Below, piece by piece: positions 1 to 7,882 of a stretch of DNA of 64,000 bases (positions within the stretch are counted from its first letter, which is position 1; every line of letters begins with the position of its first letter). The notes under the pieces are model-generated. The model was not told the DNA's origin and did not search any database. It saw only the letters and a list, made by a program, of their open reading frames with translations. Source of the DNA: Streptomyces beigongshangae (GTDB taxonomy: Bacteria; Actinomycetota; Actinomycetes; Streptomycetales; Streptomycetaceae); the NCBI RefSeq assembly GCF_019710745.1, contig NZ_JAHKJW010000029.1, forward strand, positions 1 to 64,000, read 5' to 3'. A program made the position numbers and the translations under genes.

Positions 1-1089
1 GGGGCCGCGCTCGCGCTGGCGGCCGGCGGCACCGCCCACGCGCGCGGGCGGTCCCCCTTCGGGCGCCACGGTTCGCCGTCCGACCGGCGCGGCGCGCGGA
101 CCCTGTACGTCCACCCCGGCGGCCGCGGCGACCACACCACGGTCCAGGCCGCCGTGGACGCCGCGCGGGGCGGCACGGAAGGAACCGGCGGAGGTCGCGG
201 GTACACGCTGGTCATCGCGCCGGGCACCTACCGCGAGACGGTCACCGTCGACGCCGACCGCACGGAGATGACCTGGATCGGCGCCTCCGGAGACGCGCGG
301 GACGTCGTGATCGTGTACGACAACGCGGCCGGCACCCCGAAACCCGGCGGCGGCATCCACGGCACCAGCGGTTCGGCCACCACGACCCTGCGGGCCGACG
401 GATTCACCGCCCGGGACATCACCTTCGCCAACGACTGGCTGCGCGCCGACCACCCCGGCGTCACGGGCACCCAGGCCGTCGCCGTCAAGGTGCAGGGGGA
501 CCGGTCGGCGTTCCTGCGCTGCCGGTTCCTGGGCCACCAGGACACGCTGTACGCCGACTCCACGGCCCTCACCGCCTTCGCCCGGCAGTACTTCGCGCAC
601 TGCTACGCCGAAGGGGACGTGGACTTCGTGTTCGGGCGGGCCACTGCCGTGTTCGAGCACTGCCACTTCCGCACCCTGCCGCGGACGGACCTCGCCGGGC
701 CCCCGTACGGCTTCGTCCTCGCCCCCTCGACCGCCGCCGCCAATCCGCACGGATACCTGGTGACGGGCAGCAGGGTGACGAGCGGGGCCCCGGACGGCCA
801 CTACAAGCTGGCCCGGCCCTGGGTGCCGAGCTCCGACCCCACCGCGCGGCCCATGCTGACCGTGCGCGACACCCGCCTGGGCGCCGGGATCGACGCGGTG
901 GAGCCGTACGCCACCATGGCGGCGGGCCACCCCTGGCAGGACCAGCGGTTCGCCGAGTACCGCAACAGCGGGCCGGGCGCCGCGATCGTCGTCCCCGCGA
1001 ACCGGCCCCAGCTCACCCCGGACCGGGCCGCGGCACACCGCCGCGGGACGTACCTGGGCGACTGGAGGCCACTGCGGAGGCCCCTGTGA
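1..1089 (+). CDS. Pectinesterase (CE8), 5'-truncated by window edge
   Basis: The product is a secreted pectin methylesterase that would de-esterify homogalacturonan to pectate and methanol. The frame is open from base 1: the first 16 or so codons read as the end of a signal peptide (AALALAAGGTAHARG), so the true start lies upstream of the window; an internal GTG at 154 is not the start. Family landmarks are a right-handed beta-helix fold, QDTLY near codon 180 (first catalytic Asp), GDVDFVFG near codon 208 (second catalytic Asp) and LARPW near codon 271 (Arg, normally LGRPW). The stop overlaps the next gene by 4 nt (GTGA), implying coupled translation. The hydrolase partner and the uronate genes that follow support a pectin-degradation role. 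Confidence 0.9.
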   Translation, partial: GAALALAAGGTAHARGRSPFGRHGSPSDRRGARTLYVHPGGRGDHTTVQAAVDAARGGTEGTGGGRGYTLVIAPGTYRETVTVDADRTEMTWIGASGDARDVVIVYDNAAGTPKPGGGIHGTSGSATTTLRADGFTARDITFANDWLRADHPGVTGTQAVAVKVQGDRSAFLRCRFLGHQDTLYADSTALTAFARQYFAHCYAEGDVDFVFGRATAVFEHCHFRTLPRTDLAGPPYGFVLAPSTAAANPHGYLVTGSRVTSGAPDGHYKLARPWVPSSDPTARPMLTVRDTRLGAGIDAVEPYATMAAGHPWQDQRFAEYRNSGPGAAIVVPANRPQLTPDRAAAHRRGTYLGDWRPLRRPL

Positions 1090-2378
1090 ACGGCGGGGCC
1101 GAGCCGTCGCCGCTGGGACGGCGGACGTTCGTGGCGGGCGCGGGGGCCGCGTTCCTCGGCGCGGCGGGGGCCGGGGCGCCGACGGCGCGTGCGGCCACGG
1201 CCGCCGGCGTCGTGGAGGGCAACCTCCCCGACTTCCACCCCCTCCTCAAGGAGGAGCTGCGCTTCCCGCTCGCCTGGGGCGCCTCGCCGGTCCGGGACGT
1301 CAGGACCTGGCGGCGCACGGCCCGCTCGAAGGTCGAGGAGCACCTGCTGGTCGAGCGGGACAACACACCGTACGACCCCTCGTACGAGGGGTACGAGGGG
1401 TACGAGGGGTCGTACGAAGACTCCCACGAGGGATTCCGCGAGGAAGAAGGCCGGGACGGGGGCGGCGGATACACGAGGGAGTCGGTGACGCTCTCCCTCA
1501 CCCGGTACGAGCGGGTCCGCGGCGCCCTGCTCACCCCGCACGGCACCGGCCCGTTCCCCGCCGTCCTCCTCCTCCACGACCACGGCTCCAAGTTCGACAT
1601 CGGGAAGGAGAAGCTGGTCCGGCCCTGGAACGACGACACCCGGCTGGCCTCCGCCGTGGCGTGGGCGGACCGCTGCTTCGGCGGGCGGTTCGTCGGTGAC
1701 GAGCTGGCCCGGCGCGGATACGTGGTCCTCGCCCTGGACGCGCTCGGCTGGGGCGACCGCGGTCCGCTCGCGTACGAGCAGCAGCAGGCCCTGGCGAGCA
1801 ACCTCCTCAACCTCGGCTCGTCGCTCGCCGGGCTGATGGCGCGCGAGGACGTGCGCGCCGCCCGCTTCCTGGCCGGCCTCGACCGGGTGGACCGGCGCAG
1901 GGTGGCGGCCCTCGGCTTCTCCATGGGCGCCTTCCGCGCCTGGCAGACGGCCGCCCTGAGCGACGACGTCGCGGCGGCGGCGAGCGTGTGCTGGATGACC
2001 GGGCTGAAAGAGGTCATGGTGCCCGGCAACAACATCCTGCGCGGCCAGTCGGCCTTCCACATGCTCCACCCCGGCCTGGCCCGGCACCTCGACTTCCCGG
2101 ACGTGGCGAGCATCGCCGCGCCGAAACCGATGCTCTTCTTCCACGGCGCCCAGGACACCCTGTTCCCCGAGGAGGGGGTCCGGGTGGCGTACGGGAAGCT
2201 GCGTGCCGTCTGGCGGGCGCGGCACGCCGAGGAGCGACTGCGCACCGAGGTCTGGCCCGGCCTGGGCCATGTGTTCACCGTGGCCCAGCAGGACGAGGTC
2301 TTCGCCTGGCTCGACTCCGTCCTCCCCACCGGCTCCGCCGACTCCACCGGTTCCGCCGACTCCGGTGGACCGGTCTGA
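1086..2378 (+). CDS. Tat-exported alpha/beta hydrolase (acetyl-xylan-esterase-like)
   Basis: This 430-residue protein begins at a GTG that overlaps the pectinesterase stop. Its N-terminus has a twin-arginine signal (LGRRTFVAGAGAAFLGAAG), so it is probably exported folded. The body is an alpha/beta hydrolase with nucleophile elbow GFSMG near residue 278, a likely acid in FHGAQDTLFPEE near 358 and His in GLGHVF near 397. It resembles the Abhydrolase_7/acetyl xylan esterase group often found beside plant-polysaccharide enzymes; deacetylation of pectin or hemicellulose is an inference from context. A low-complexity insert of YEG repeats lies near residues 98-113 between the lid and the first core strand. 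A 17-bp-arm hairpin follows the stop. Confidence 0.82.
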   Translation: MNGGAEPSPLGRRTFVAGAGAAFLGAAGAGAPTARAATAAGVVEGNLPDFHPLLKEELRFPLAWGASPVRDVRTWRRTARSKVEEHLLVERDNTPYDPSYEGYEGYEGSYEDSHEGFREEEGRDGGGGYTRESVTLSLTRYERVRGALLTPHGTGPFPAVLLLHDHGSKFDIGKEKLVRPWNDDTRLASAVAWADRCFGGRFVGDELARRGYVVLALDALGWGDRGPLAYEQQQALASNLLNLGSSLAGLMAREDVRAARFLAGLDRVDRRRVAALGFSMGAFRAWQTAALSDDVAAAASVCWMTGLKEVMVPGNNILRGQSAFHMLHPGLARHLDFPDVASIAAPKPMLFFHGAQDTLFPEEGVRVAYGKLRAVWRARHAEERLRTEVWPGLGHVFTVAQQDEVFAWLDSVLPTGSADSTGSADSGGPV

Positions 2379-2407
2379 CCGGCTCCGGCTCCGGGGCCGA
2401 CGCGTGC

Positions 2408-2445
2408 GGACGCCCCCCGCCGGTCGTCACCGGCGGGGGGCGTCC
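2408..2445 (+). terminator. Strong hairpin after pectinesterase operon
   Basis: Perfect 17-bp inverted repeat (2408-2424 with 2429-2445) around a CGTC loop, GC-rich and without a long U tract, as usual for Streptomyces terminators. It lies between the plus-strand hydrolase and the convergent minus-strand gene ending at 2604, so it may serve both. Confidence 0.8.
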
Positions 2446-2603
2446 CCCTGCCCGGCCGAGGGGGGCTCGGGCCGGGGCGGACCCTGTGCAGCCGAGGGGC
2501 GGCTGTCACCGGTACGTACTGTCAGATGCCGTACGGAGGCGGTGGGTTCCCTCACGGCGGTGGTGTGCACGGCGGTGATGTGCGAGGCGGTGCGGGCGCC
2601 CGG

Positions 2604-3311
2604 TCATGTCCTGGTGCGTGCGAAGCCGCCCGTCACGCCCAGCTCCTCGCCGTCGGCCCGGGCCTCCACCGCGTACGTGTCGTCCCCGGCGTCACGGCCG
2701 CCGCGGTCGTGGTCGTACTGGCCCGCGAACACCCACTCGCCCGGCCACACCGTACGGCCCGGCTTGAGCTCCCAGGTGTGGACGAGGAAGCCGCCCTCCT
2801 CGACGACGGACACCGTGAAGTCGTCCTCCGGCGCGGAGCGCCAGGAACCCGTCGGGGTGACGCCACCGGTCTGCCGTACCCTCAGCACCACCCGCAGCGC
2901 CGTGAGCCGCCTGCTCGCCGTCACCGTCACGTTGCTCTGCGCCCAGAACTCGTTGCTGTGCGGGTCGACCGAGCCGTCCGAGCGCAGCGGCCCGTCCTCG
3001 GTACCGCCGCCGGGGGAGGCCGGCGGGTCCGGGCGGCTCGGCGTGACCGCCACCGTCCGCTCGTCCGTCTCCGCGCCCCGCACCGCCGACGCGACGGTGT
3101 GACCGCCCACCGCGAGCACGCCCGCGACCGCGGCCGTGGCGGCGGCGACACGCCACCAGCCGAGCGCGGCCGGACGCGGGGAAGGGCCCGCCGCGCGCTC
3201 CCCGTCCGCCATGCCGCGTTCGACGCGGGCCAGGATGCGCGTCCGGTCGGGCCGGTACGCCCCGGCCGACTCCCGCAGCCGGGCCCGCAGTTCGTCGTGC
3301 ACGTCCCTCAC
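2604..3311 (-). CDS. Membrane-anchored partner of SigE-type sigma factor
   Basis: The 235-residue product has a cytosolic N-terminus of about 55 residues, one transmembrane segment (AAATAAVAGVLAVGGHTVAS) and an extracytoplasmic domain of about 150 residues with no motif I recognise. The GTG start at 3311 overlaps the sigma-factor stop by 4 nt, so the two are translationally coupled. That arrangement and topology suggest a regulator or sensor of the sigma factor, though no zinc-finger ZAS motif is visible. The outer part, rich in Ser/Thr/Trp (FWAQSNVTV, YDHDRGGRDAGDD), could sense an envelope or extracellular signal. Function is inferred from position only. The longer frame reaching 3728 is a shadow of the sigma gene. 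Confidence 0.75.
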   Translation of the reverse strand: MRDVHDELRARLRESAGAYRPDRTRILARVERGMADGERAAGPSPRPAALGWWRVAAATAAVAGVLAVGGHTVASAVRGAETDERTVAVTPSRPDPPASPGGGTEDGPLRSDGSVDPHSNEFWAQSNVTVTASRRLTALRVVLRVRQTGGVTPTGSWRSAPEDDFTVSVVEEGGFLVHTWELKPGRTVWPGEWVFAGQYDHDRGGRDAGDDTYAVEARADGEELGVTGGFARTRT

Positions 3312-3874
3312 CGCGTCCTCCCCCCGCTCCCGCCGGTCCGCAGTGCCGCCGCGTGCATCCGCCGCGGGGCCTCCCGGGATCCCAGCAGCCGCTGCAACTC
3401 CGCCATCCCCTTCGACGTCTGGCTCTTGACGGTACCCACCGAGATCCCCAGGGCCAGCGCGGTGTCCCTCTCCGACAGGTCGAAGGAGTGGCGCAGGACC
3501 ACGCACGCCCGCTTGCGGAACGGCAGTCCGCGCAGCGCCTCCTGGACGTCCACCATGCCGGGTACGTCGGGGTTCTCGGCCCTGTCGTCGCGCTGCGACC
3601 AGAAGAGCGTGATCCGTCTGCGCTCGCGCACCGCGCTGCGGATCCGGCTGCGGGCCATGTTCGCGACCACACCGCGGGCGTACGCCACCGGGTGGTCCGC
3701 CGCGCGCACCCGGTCCCAGCGGTGCCACAGCGCGAGCAGCGCGTCCGCCGCGAGATCGTCGGCCGCGTCCGGTTCGCCCGTCAGCAGGTGCGCCAGACGC
3801 GCCAGCTCTGCGTAGTGCCGCTCGAAGAAGTCATGGAACTCCCCGGAGGCGGCGTCGTCGACGACAGTGCCCAC
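3308..3874 (-). CDS. SigE-family ECF RNA polymerase sigma factor
   Basis: A 188-residue group 4 sigma factor. Region 2 spans about residues 12-80 (FFERHYAELARLAHLLTGE, then DDLAADALLALWHRW) and region 4 about 110-165, with the helix-turn-helix LSERDTALALGISVGTVKSQ. The SigE-like subfamily (as in SCO-type SigE/SigJ-like paralogues, often with a 50-residue C-terminal tail) fits better than classical SigE of the cell envelope. It is followed by its probable membrane partner with a 4-nt overlap. Upstream on the same strand is a GAACCGGTTC palindrome (3940-3949) and the sequence TTGAACC, which may form part of its promoter. Target promoters cannot be read from here. Confidence 0.88.
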   Translation of the reverse strand: MGTVVDDAASGEFHDFFERHYAELARLAHLLTGEPDAADDLAADALLALWHRWDRVRAADHPVAYARGVVANMARSRIRSAVRERRRITLFWSQRDDRAENPDVPGMVDVQEALRGLPFRKRACVVLRHSFDLSERDTALALGISVGTVKSQTSKGMAELQRLLGSREAPRRMHAAALRTGGSGGRTR

Positions 3875-4177
3875 GGGCGGCCTCTCCCTGTCGGTTCCTG
3901 CGCGGGCCGAACCTCATTCCGTAACACGGGGAAAAACCGGAACCGGTTCAACACGCGCCCCGGAAGGGGCGCGGGGAACTGCGCGACCGGCCCCCACCGG
4001 CGGACAGCCGGCAGCCGACAGCCGACCGGTCCGGCGCCGACCGCCGCCCCGGGGATCCGCGCGTTCGTCCCGGTGCCGTCCTCGAAGACCGTCCGCATCG
4101 CCGACTGCGGCTGCTCGCGGGGAGCGGGACGTGGGACGTGGGACGTGGGAAGCGGGGCATGGGGGCGTGCGGCCGTG
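3875..4177. other. Intergenic region, 303 bp, no gene
   Basis: Between the sigma factor (reading away) and the GNAT gene end. It holds the probable sigma promoter with a 10-bp palindrome at 3940-3949, one copy of the dispersed Streptomyces palindrome (3954-3990) and a short direct repeat of GGGACGT units at about 4126-4150. No convincing ORF with its own start signal was seen. Confidence 0.6.
3954..3990. repeat. Dispersed Streptomyces palindromic element, copy 1
   Basis: CGCGCCCC (3954-3961), loop GGAA, GGGGCGCG (3966-3973), followed by GGGAACTGCGCGACC. The same core recurs at 7164, 17154 and 22157, always between genes. Confidence 0.8.
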
Positions 4178-4648
4178 TCAGGCCGGCAGCGACAGGACGA
4201 CCTCGTCGATCTCCGCGCCGCGGGCGTGCGCGAACCCCCGGTCCCGCCCGGTCACCCGGAACCCGCACTTCTCCAGGACCCGCAACGACCCCGCGTTGTC
4301 CGCGGCGGCCCGCGCGTACAGCGGCCGCTCGGGCACCGCCGCGAGCAGCGCCCGCAACGCGGCCGTCGCGACCCCCCGCCCCCAGTACGCCCGGTCGATC
4401 CAGTAGGTGACCTCGCGCTCGCCGGGCGGGCCGTACACCGCCGCGCTGCCGACGACGTCCCCGTCGACGAGGACCGTCCGGTTCACCGCGGACGAGGCGC
4501 GGATCCGCTTCCAGTGGGCCTCGAACGCGTCCCGGTCGGCCGGGTCCTCGACCGTGAACGCGGCCATCCGCGCGGACTCGGGATCGTTCGTCTGCCGGAA
4601 GAACACCGGCAGGTCGCTGTCGTGGACCGGACGGAGCACGACCTCCAT
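4178..4648 (-). CDS. GNAT-family N-acetyltransferase
   Basis: A 156-residue single-domain GCN5-related acetyltransferase. It has the family layout: N-terminal RPVHDSDLPVFF, strand beta4 and the acetyl-CoA pyrophosphate loop (RAYWGRGVATAALRALL, residues about 88-104), then NAGSLRVLEKCGFRVTG near 118-134, typical of the RimJ-like branch. The substrate, a protein N-terminus, amino sugar or small amine, cannot be told. It starts one base after the stop of the upstream IclR gene, so the two are probably co-transcribed and coupled. Confidence 0.85.
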   Translation of the reverse strand: MEVVLRPVHDSDLPVFFRQTNDPESARMAAFTVEDPADRDAFEAHWKRIRASSAVNRTVLVDGDVVGSAAVYGPPGEREVTYWIDRAYWGRGVATAALRALLAAVPERPLYARAAADNAGSLRVLEKCGFRVTGRDRGFAHARGAEIDEVVLSLPA

Positions 4649-4649
4649 G

Positions 4650-5423
4650 TCAGAGCCTCCTGGTCGCGAGCGTCAGCCGGTCGCGCGCGTCGAACAGCGC
4701 GTCCTGGACCATCTGCTCGTGCGCGGGCGTCAGCCGTGCCACCGGCACCGAGCAGCTGATCGCGTCCCGCGCGGGCGTCCGGTAGGGGATCGCCACGCCG
4801 AAGCAGCGCAGCCCCAGCGTGTTCTCCTCGCGGTCCACCGCCAGCCCCTGCTCCCGTACCTGGTGCAGCTCCTCGATGAGCTTCTCCCGGTCGGTGATCG
4901 TGTGCTCGGTCAGCGCGGGCAGCGTCTCCGGGAGCAGTTTGCGGACCTGCTCGTCCGTGTGGGTGGCGAGCAGCGCCTTGCCGAGCGACGTCGAGTGCGC
5001 GGGCAGCCGCCGCCCCACGCGCGTGAAGGGGCGCAGGTAGTGCTGTGACTGGCGGGTCGCCAGGTAGACGACGTTCGTGCCGTCGAGGCGGGCCAGGTGG
5101 ATCGTCTCCGTGGTGTCGTCGGAGAGCCGGTCCAGCGTGGGCCGGGCGGCGGCGACGACCTCGTCACCGTCGATGTACGAGGTACCGACGAGCAGCGCCC
5201 GTACGCCGATGCCGTAGCGCGTGCCCGTCGCGTCGGTCTCGACCCAGCCGAGCTCGACCAGCGTGCGCAGCAGCATGTAGAGGCTGGACTTGGGGTACCC
5301 GACGGCCTCCTGCACGGCGGCCAGGGAGTGCATCCCGGGGCGTCCGGCGAAGTACTCGAGCAATTCAACCGTCCGTACCGCGGACTTGACCTGTGCTCCG
5401 CCGCCCGTCTCGCCTGCCGACAT
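4650..5423 (-). CDS. IclR-family transcriptional regulator
   Basis: A 257-residue regulator with a winged helix-turn-helix at residues about 12-75 (HSLAAVQEAVGYPKSSLYMLLRTLVELGW) and an IclR effector domain after it (GKALLATHTDEQVRKLL, GLAVDREENTLGLRCFGVAIPY, Cys in ISCSVPVARLTP). I chose the ATG at 5423, preceded by GGGGTCAAGG, over an upstream start at 5468 that would add a basic, non-family N-terminus. It is divergent from the aldehyde dehydrogenase with a 20-bp inverted repeat between them. IclR proteins commonly control sugar-acid pathways, so control of the dehydrogenase is a likely role; the effector may be a keto-deoxy sugar acid. Confidence 0.9.
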   Translation of the reverse strand: MSAGETGGGAQVKSAVRTVELLEYFAGRPGMHSLAAVQEAVGYPKSSLYMLLRTLVELGWVETDATGTRYGIGVRALLVGTSYIDGDEVVAAARPTLDRLSDDTTETIHLARLDGTNVVYLATRQSQHYLRPFTRVGRRLPAHSTSLGKALLATHTDEQVRKLLPETLPALTEHTITDREKLIEELHQVREQGLAVDREENTLGLRCFGVAIPYRTPARDAISCSVPVARLTPAHEQMVQDALFDARDRLTLATRRL

Positions 5424-5483
5424 CGGCCTTGACCCCCTAGTTCGCCGGAAATAGTCTCGACAGTACATTCACCATCAGAGACA

Positions 5484-5503
5484 GCGTTCAGCATATCGAA
5501 CGC
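5484..5503. promoter_or_regulatory. Candidate IclR operator
   Basis: Perfect 6-bp arms GCGTTC (5484-5489) and GAACGC (5498-5503) around the AT-rich spacer AGCATATC. The site lies in the divergent gap, 61 bp from the IclR start and 50 bp from the aldehyde dehydrogenase start. A looser GTCTC/GAGAC pair is at 5454 and 5478. Confidence 0.55.
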
Positions 5504-5552
5504 CCCGGTGAGTGGCACACGTACTGCGGCATGACATCTGGAGGGACCCGCG

Positions 5553-7082
5553 GTGGCAGCAGCACCAGTCTGGAGTGTCGACCCCCGAACCGGGAAGCAG
5601 CGCGAGCAGGTTGCGGTGGAAGCCACAGCCCAGGAGGTGGACGAAGCCGTCCGCGCCGCGCACGGAGCCCGGTCGGCCCTCGCCGACCGCACGCTCCGCG
5701 CGGCCTTCCTGCGCACCGCGGCCGACGAGCTCGAAGGCGCCAGGGAACACCTCGTGGAGGCCGCCGACGCGGAGACCGCGCTCGGCCCGGTCCGGCTCAC
5801 CGGCGAACTCGCCCGCACCTGCTACCAGCTGCGGGCCTTCGCGGACATCGTCGACGAGGGGGAGTTCCTCGGCGTCGTGATCAACCACCCCGACGACACC
5901 GCGACGCCGCCGATCCCGGACCTGCGCCGCTACAAGGTGCCGCTGGGCGTCGTCGCCGTGTACTCGGCCTCGAACTTCCCCTTCGCCTTCTCGGTCGCCG
6001 GCGGCGACACCGCGAGCGCGCTCGCCGCGGGCTGCCCGGTCGTCGTCAAGGCGCACCCCGACCACCCGGGCCTGTCCGAGCTGGTCGCCTCCGTCCTGCG
6101 CCGGGCCGCGGCCCGCCACGACATCCCGGACGGCGTCCTGGGCCTGGTCCACGGTTTCGAGGCGGGCGTCGAGCTGGTCGAGCACCCGCTGGTCGCGGCC
6201 GCCGGCTTCACCGGTTCGGTACGTGGCGGACGCGCCCTCTTCGACGCGGCGGCGGCGCGGCCCGTGCCGATCCCCTTCCACGGCGAGCTGGGATCGCTGA
6301 ACCCGGTCGTGATCACCGAGGCCGCGGCCGCCGAGCGCGCCGAGGCGATCGGTACGGGGCTCGCGGGCTCCATGACGCTGGGCGTCGGCCAGTTCTGCGT
6401 GAAGCCCGGCCTGGTGCTGGCGCCGGCCGGCGCGGCGGGCGACCGTCTGCTGAAGTCCCTGACGGACGCGGTGAGCGACACCGACGCGGGCGTCCTCCTG
6501 GACCACCGCATGCGCGACAACTTCGTCGCGGGGGTCGCCGAGCGCGCGGAGCTCCCCGAGGTGGAGGCCCCGGTGACGCCGGGGGCGGGCGGCGAGCACA
6601 CGGTGAGCGCGGGCTTCCTGACGGTGCCCGCGCGGAAGCTGACCGCCGAGAGCGAGTACGACCTGCTCATCGAGGAGTGCTTCGGGCCGGTGACCGTGGT
6701 CGCGCGCTACGAGGACGAGACCGAGGCGAACGCGGTGCTCGCGCGGCTGCCCGGCAACCTCACCGCGACGGTCCACCTCTCCACGGAGGAGGCGGCCGGC
6801 GAGGGGCGCGGCGCGGAGATCCTCGCCGAGCTGACGCCGCTCGCGGGGCGGGTGCTGGTGAACGGCTGGCCCACGGGGGTCGCCGTGGCTCCGGCCCAGC
6901 ACCACGGGGGGCCCTACCCGGCCACCACGTCCACGTCGACGTCGGTGGGCGGGACGGCGATCGAGCGGTGGCTGCGGCCGGTCGCGTACCAGGGCGCGCC
7001 CGAGGCGCTGCTGCCGCCCGAGCTGCGGGACGACAACCCGCTGGGGGTGCCGCGGCGGTACGACGGGCGCCTGGAGCGGTAG
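5553..7082 (+). CDS. NADP-type aldehyde dehydrogenase, 2,5-dioxovalerate (KGSA) dehydrogenase-like
   Basis: A 509-residue ALDH of the branch that oxidises alpha-ketoglutarate semialdehyde to 2-oxoglutarate. The GTG start at 5553 follows GGAGGG. Family features are YSASNFPFAFSVAGGDTASA (residues about 134-153), KAHPDHPGLSELV, FTGSVRGGRALFDAAAARP, the general base region PFHGELGSLNPVV, and the nucleophile Cys in GVGQFCVKPGLV (about residue 288). The branch acts at the end of oxidative uronate, pentonate and galactarate pathways. Divergence from an IclR regulator and nearness to mannonate dehydratase and a sugar importer support uronate use. The exact substrate is inferred. Confidence 0.87.
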   Translation: MAAAPVWSVDPRTGKQREQVAVEATAQEVDEAVRAAHGARSALADRTLRAAFLRTAADELEGAREHLVEAADAETALGPVRLTGELARTCYQLRAFADIVDEGEFLGVVINHPDDTATPPIPDLRRYKVPLGVVAVYSASNFPFAFSVAGGDTASALAAGCPVVVKAHPDHPGLSELVASVLRRAAARHDIPDGVLGLVHGFEAGVELVEHPLVAAAGFTGSVRGGRALFDAAAARPVPIPFHGELGSLNPVVITEAAAAERAEAIGTGLAGSMTLGVGQFCVKPGLVLAPAGAAGDRLLKSLTDAVSDTDAGVLLDHRMRDNFVAGVAERAELPEVEAPVTPGAGGEHTVSAGFLTVPARKLTAESEYDLLIEECFGPVTVVARYEDETEANAVLARLPGNLTATVHLSTEEAAGEGRGAEILAELTPLAGRVLVNGWPTGVAVAPAQHHGGPYPATTSTSTSVGGTAIERWLRPVAYQGAPEALLPPELRDDNPLGVPRRYDGRLER

Positions 7083-7154
7083 CGCTCCGCTCGGTGCGTG
7101 ACGTGTGCGCCGTCGGGCCCGCGGCCGTGGTCGGCCGCGGGCCCGACGTGGCCG

Positions 7155-7193
7155 GTCGCGCAGTTCCCCGCGCCCCTTCGGGGGCGCGGGGAA
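7155..7193. repeat. Dispersed palindromic element, copy 2 (terminator-like)
   Basis: TTCCCCGCGCCCC (7164-7176), loop TTCG, GGGGCGCGGGGAA (7181-7193), preceded by the GGTCGCGCAG tail in inverse orientation. Seventy bases after the dehydrogenase stop, it could terminate that transcript. Confidence 0.8.
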
Positions 7194-7209
7194 GTGGCAG
7201 ACTCCGGGT

Positions 7210-7818
7210 ATGGATCTGGAGATACCTGAACTTCCCTTTTCCCTGCGGGCGTACGGACCCGACGGGCGCTGGGCGTACGAGGGCGGGGTGCTCACCGGGC
7301 GGGCGGGAGCGCGGCAGGACCGGTTCGTGCCGCCCACCGGCGAAGCGCTCGACCCCGCGTCCGACGCGCCCCGGCTCCTCGGGGCGCCCGACGGCGACTT
7401 CCAGCTGATCGCCCGCGTCACGGTCGGCTTCGCCGGGACCTTCGACGCGGGCGTCCTCTACGTGCACGTGGGCGAGCGGGCCTGGGCCAAGCTCTGCCTG
7501 GAGTACTCCCCGGACGTGCCCACCGTCTGCACGGTCGTCACCCGGGGGCACTCCGACGACGCCAACTCCTTCACCGTCGACGGCGACTCGGTCTGGCTGC
7601 GGATCAGCCGTATCGGCCGGGCCTTCGCCTTCCACGCCTCGCGGGACGGCGGGCGCTGGACCTTCGTCCGCCTCTTCACCCTGGCCGGCGAGAAGGAGAC
7701 CGGCGCCGCCCTCGTCGGCTTCATGGCCCAGTCCCCGACGGGCGAGGGCTGCGCGGTCACGTACGACCGCATCGCGTTCCGCCCGGGCGGGCCGGCGGAC
7801 CTGCGGGACGGTTCCTGA
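7210..7818 (+). CDS. DUF1349 concanavalin-A-like protein
   Basis: A 202-residue soluble protein with no signal peptide. It matches the DUF1349 family (ConA-like jelly roll; YesU-type) through features such as DFQLIARVTVGFAGTFDAG, GVLYVHVGERAWAKLCLEY, FTVDGDSVWLRISRIGRAF, FHASRDGGRWTFVRLF and VGFMAQSPTGEGCAVTYD. YesU of Bacillus lies in a rhamnogalacturonan locus, which fits the pectin context here, but no reaction is established. The start is the ATG at 7210; the longer frame from 7105 runs through the dispersed repeat. No strong ribosome-binding site is seen. Confidence 0.85.
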   Translation: MDLEIPELPFSLRAYGPDGRWAYEGGVLTGRAGARQDRFVPPTGEALDPASDAPRLLGAPDGDFQLIARVTVGFAGTFDAGVLYVHVGERAWAKLCLEYSPDVPTVCTVVTRGHSDDANSFTVDGDSVWLRISRIGRAFAFHASRDGGRWTFVRLFTLAGEKETGAALVGFMAQSPTGEGCAVTYDRIAFRPGGPADLRDGS

Positions 7819-7834
7819 GCCTTCCGGCGGTGAG

Positions 7835-7874
7835 CGGCCCGGTGCCCGGCCCGGCCGGGCCGGGCACCGGGCCG
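7835..7874. terminator. Bidirectional terminator
   Basis: Perfect 18-bp arms (7835-7852 and 7857-7874) around GGCC, placed between the plus-strand DUF1349 gene and the convergent mannonate dehydratase gene ending at 7883. Confidence 0.8.
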
Positions 7875-7882
7875 GACGGGGA

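Noticed and set aside
801..2270. Long minus-strand frames opposite the esterase-like hydrolase
   Set aside because: No recognisable domain and antisense to a gene with intact Tat signal and catalytic motifs.
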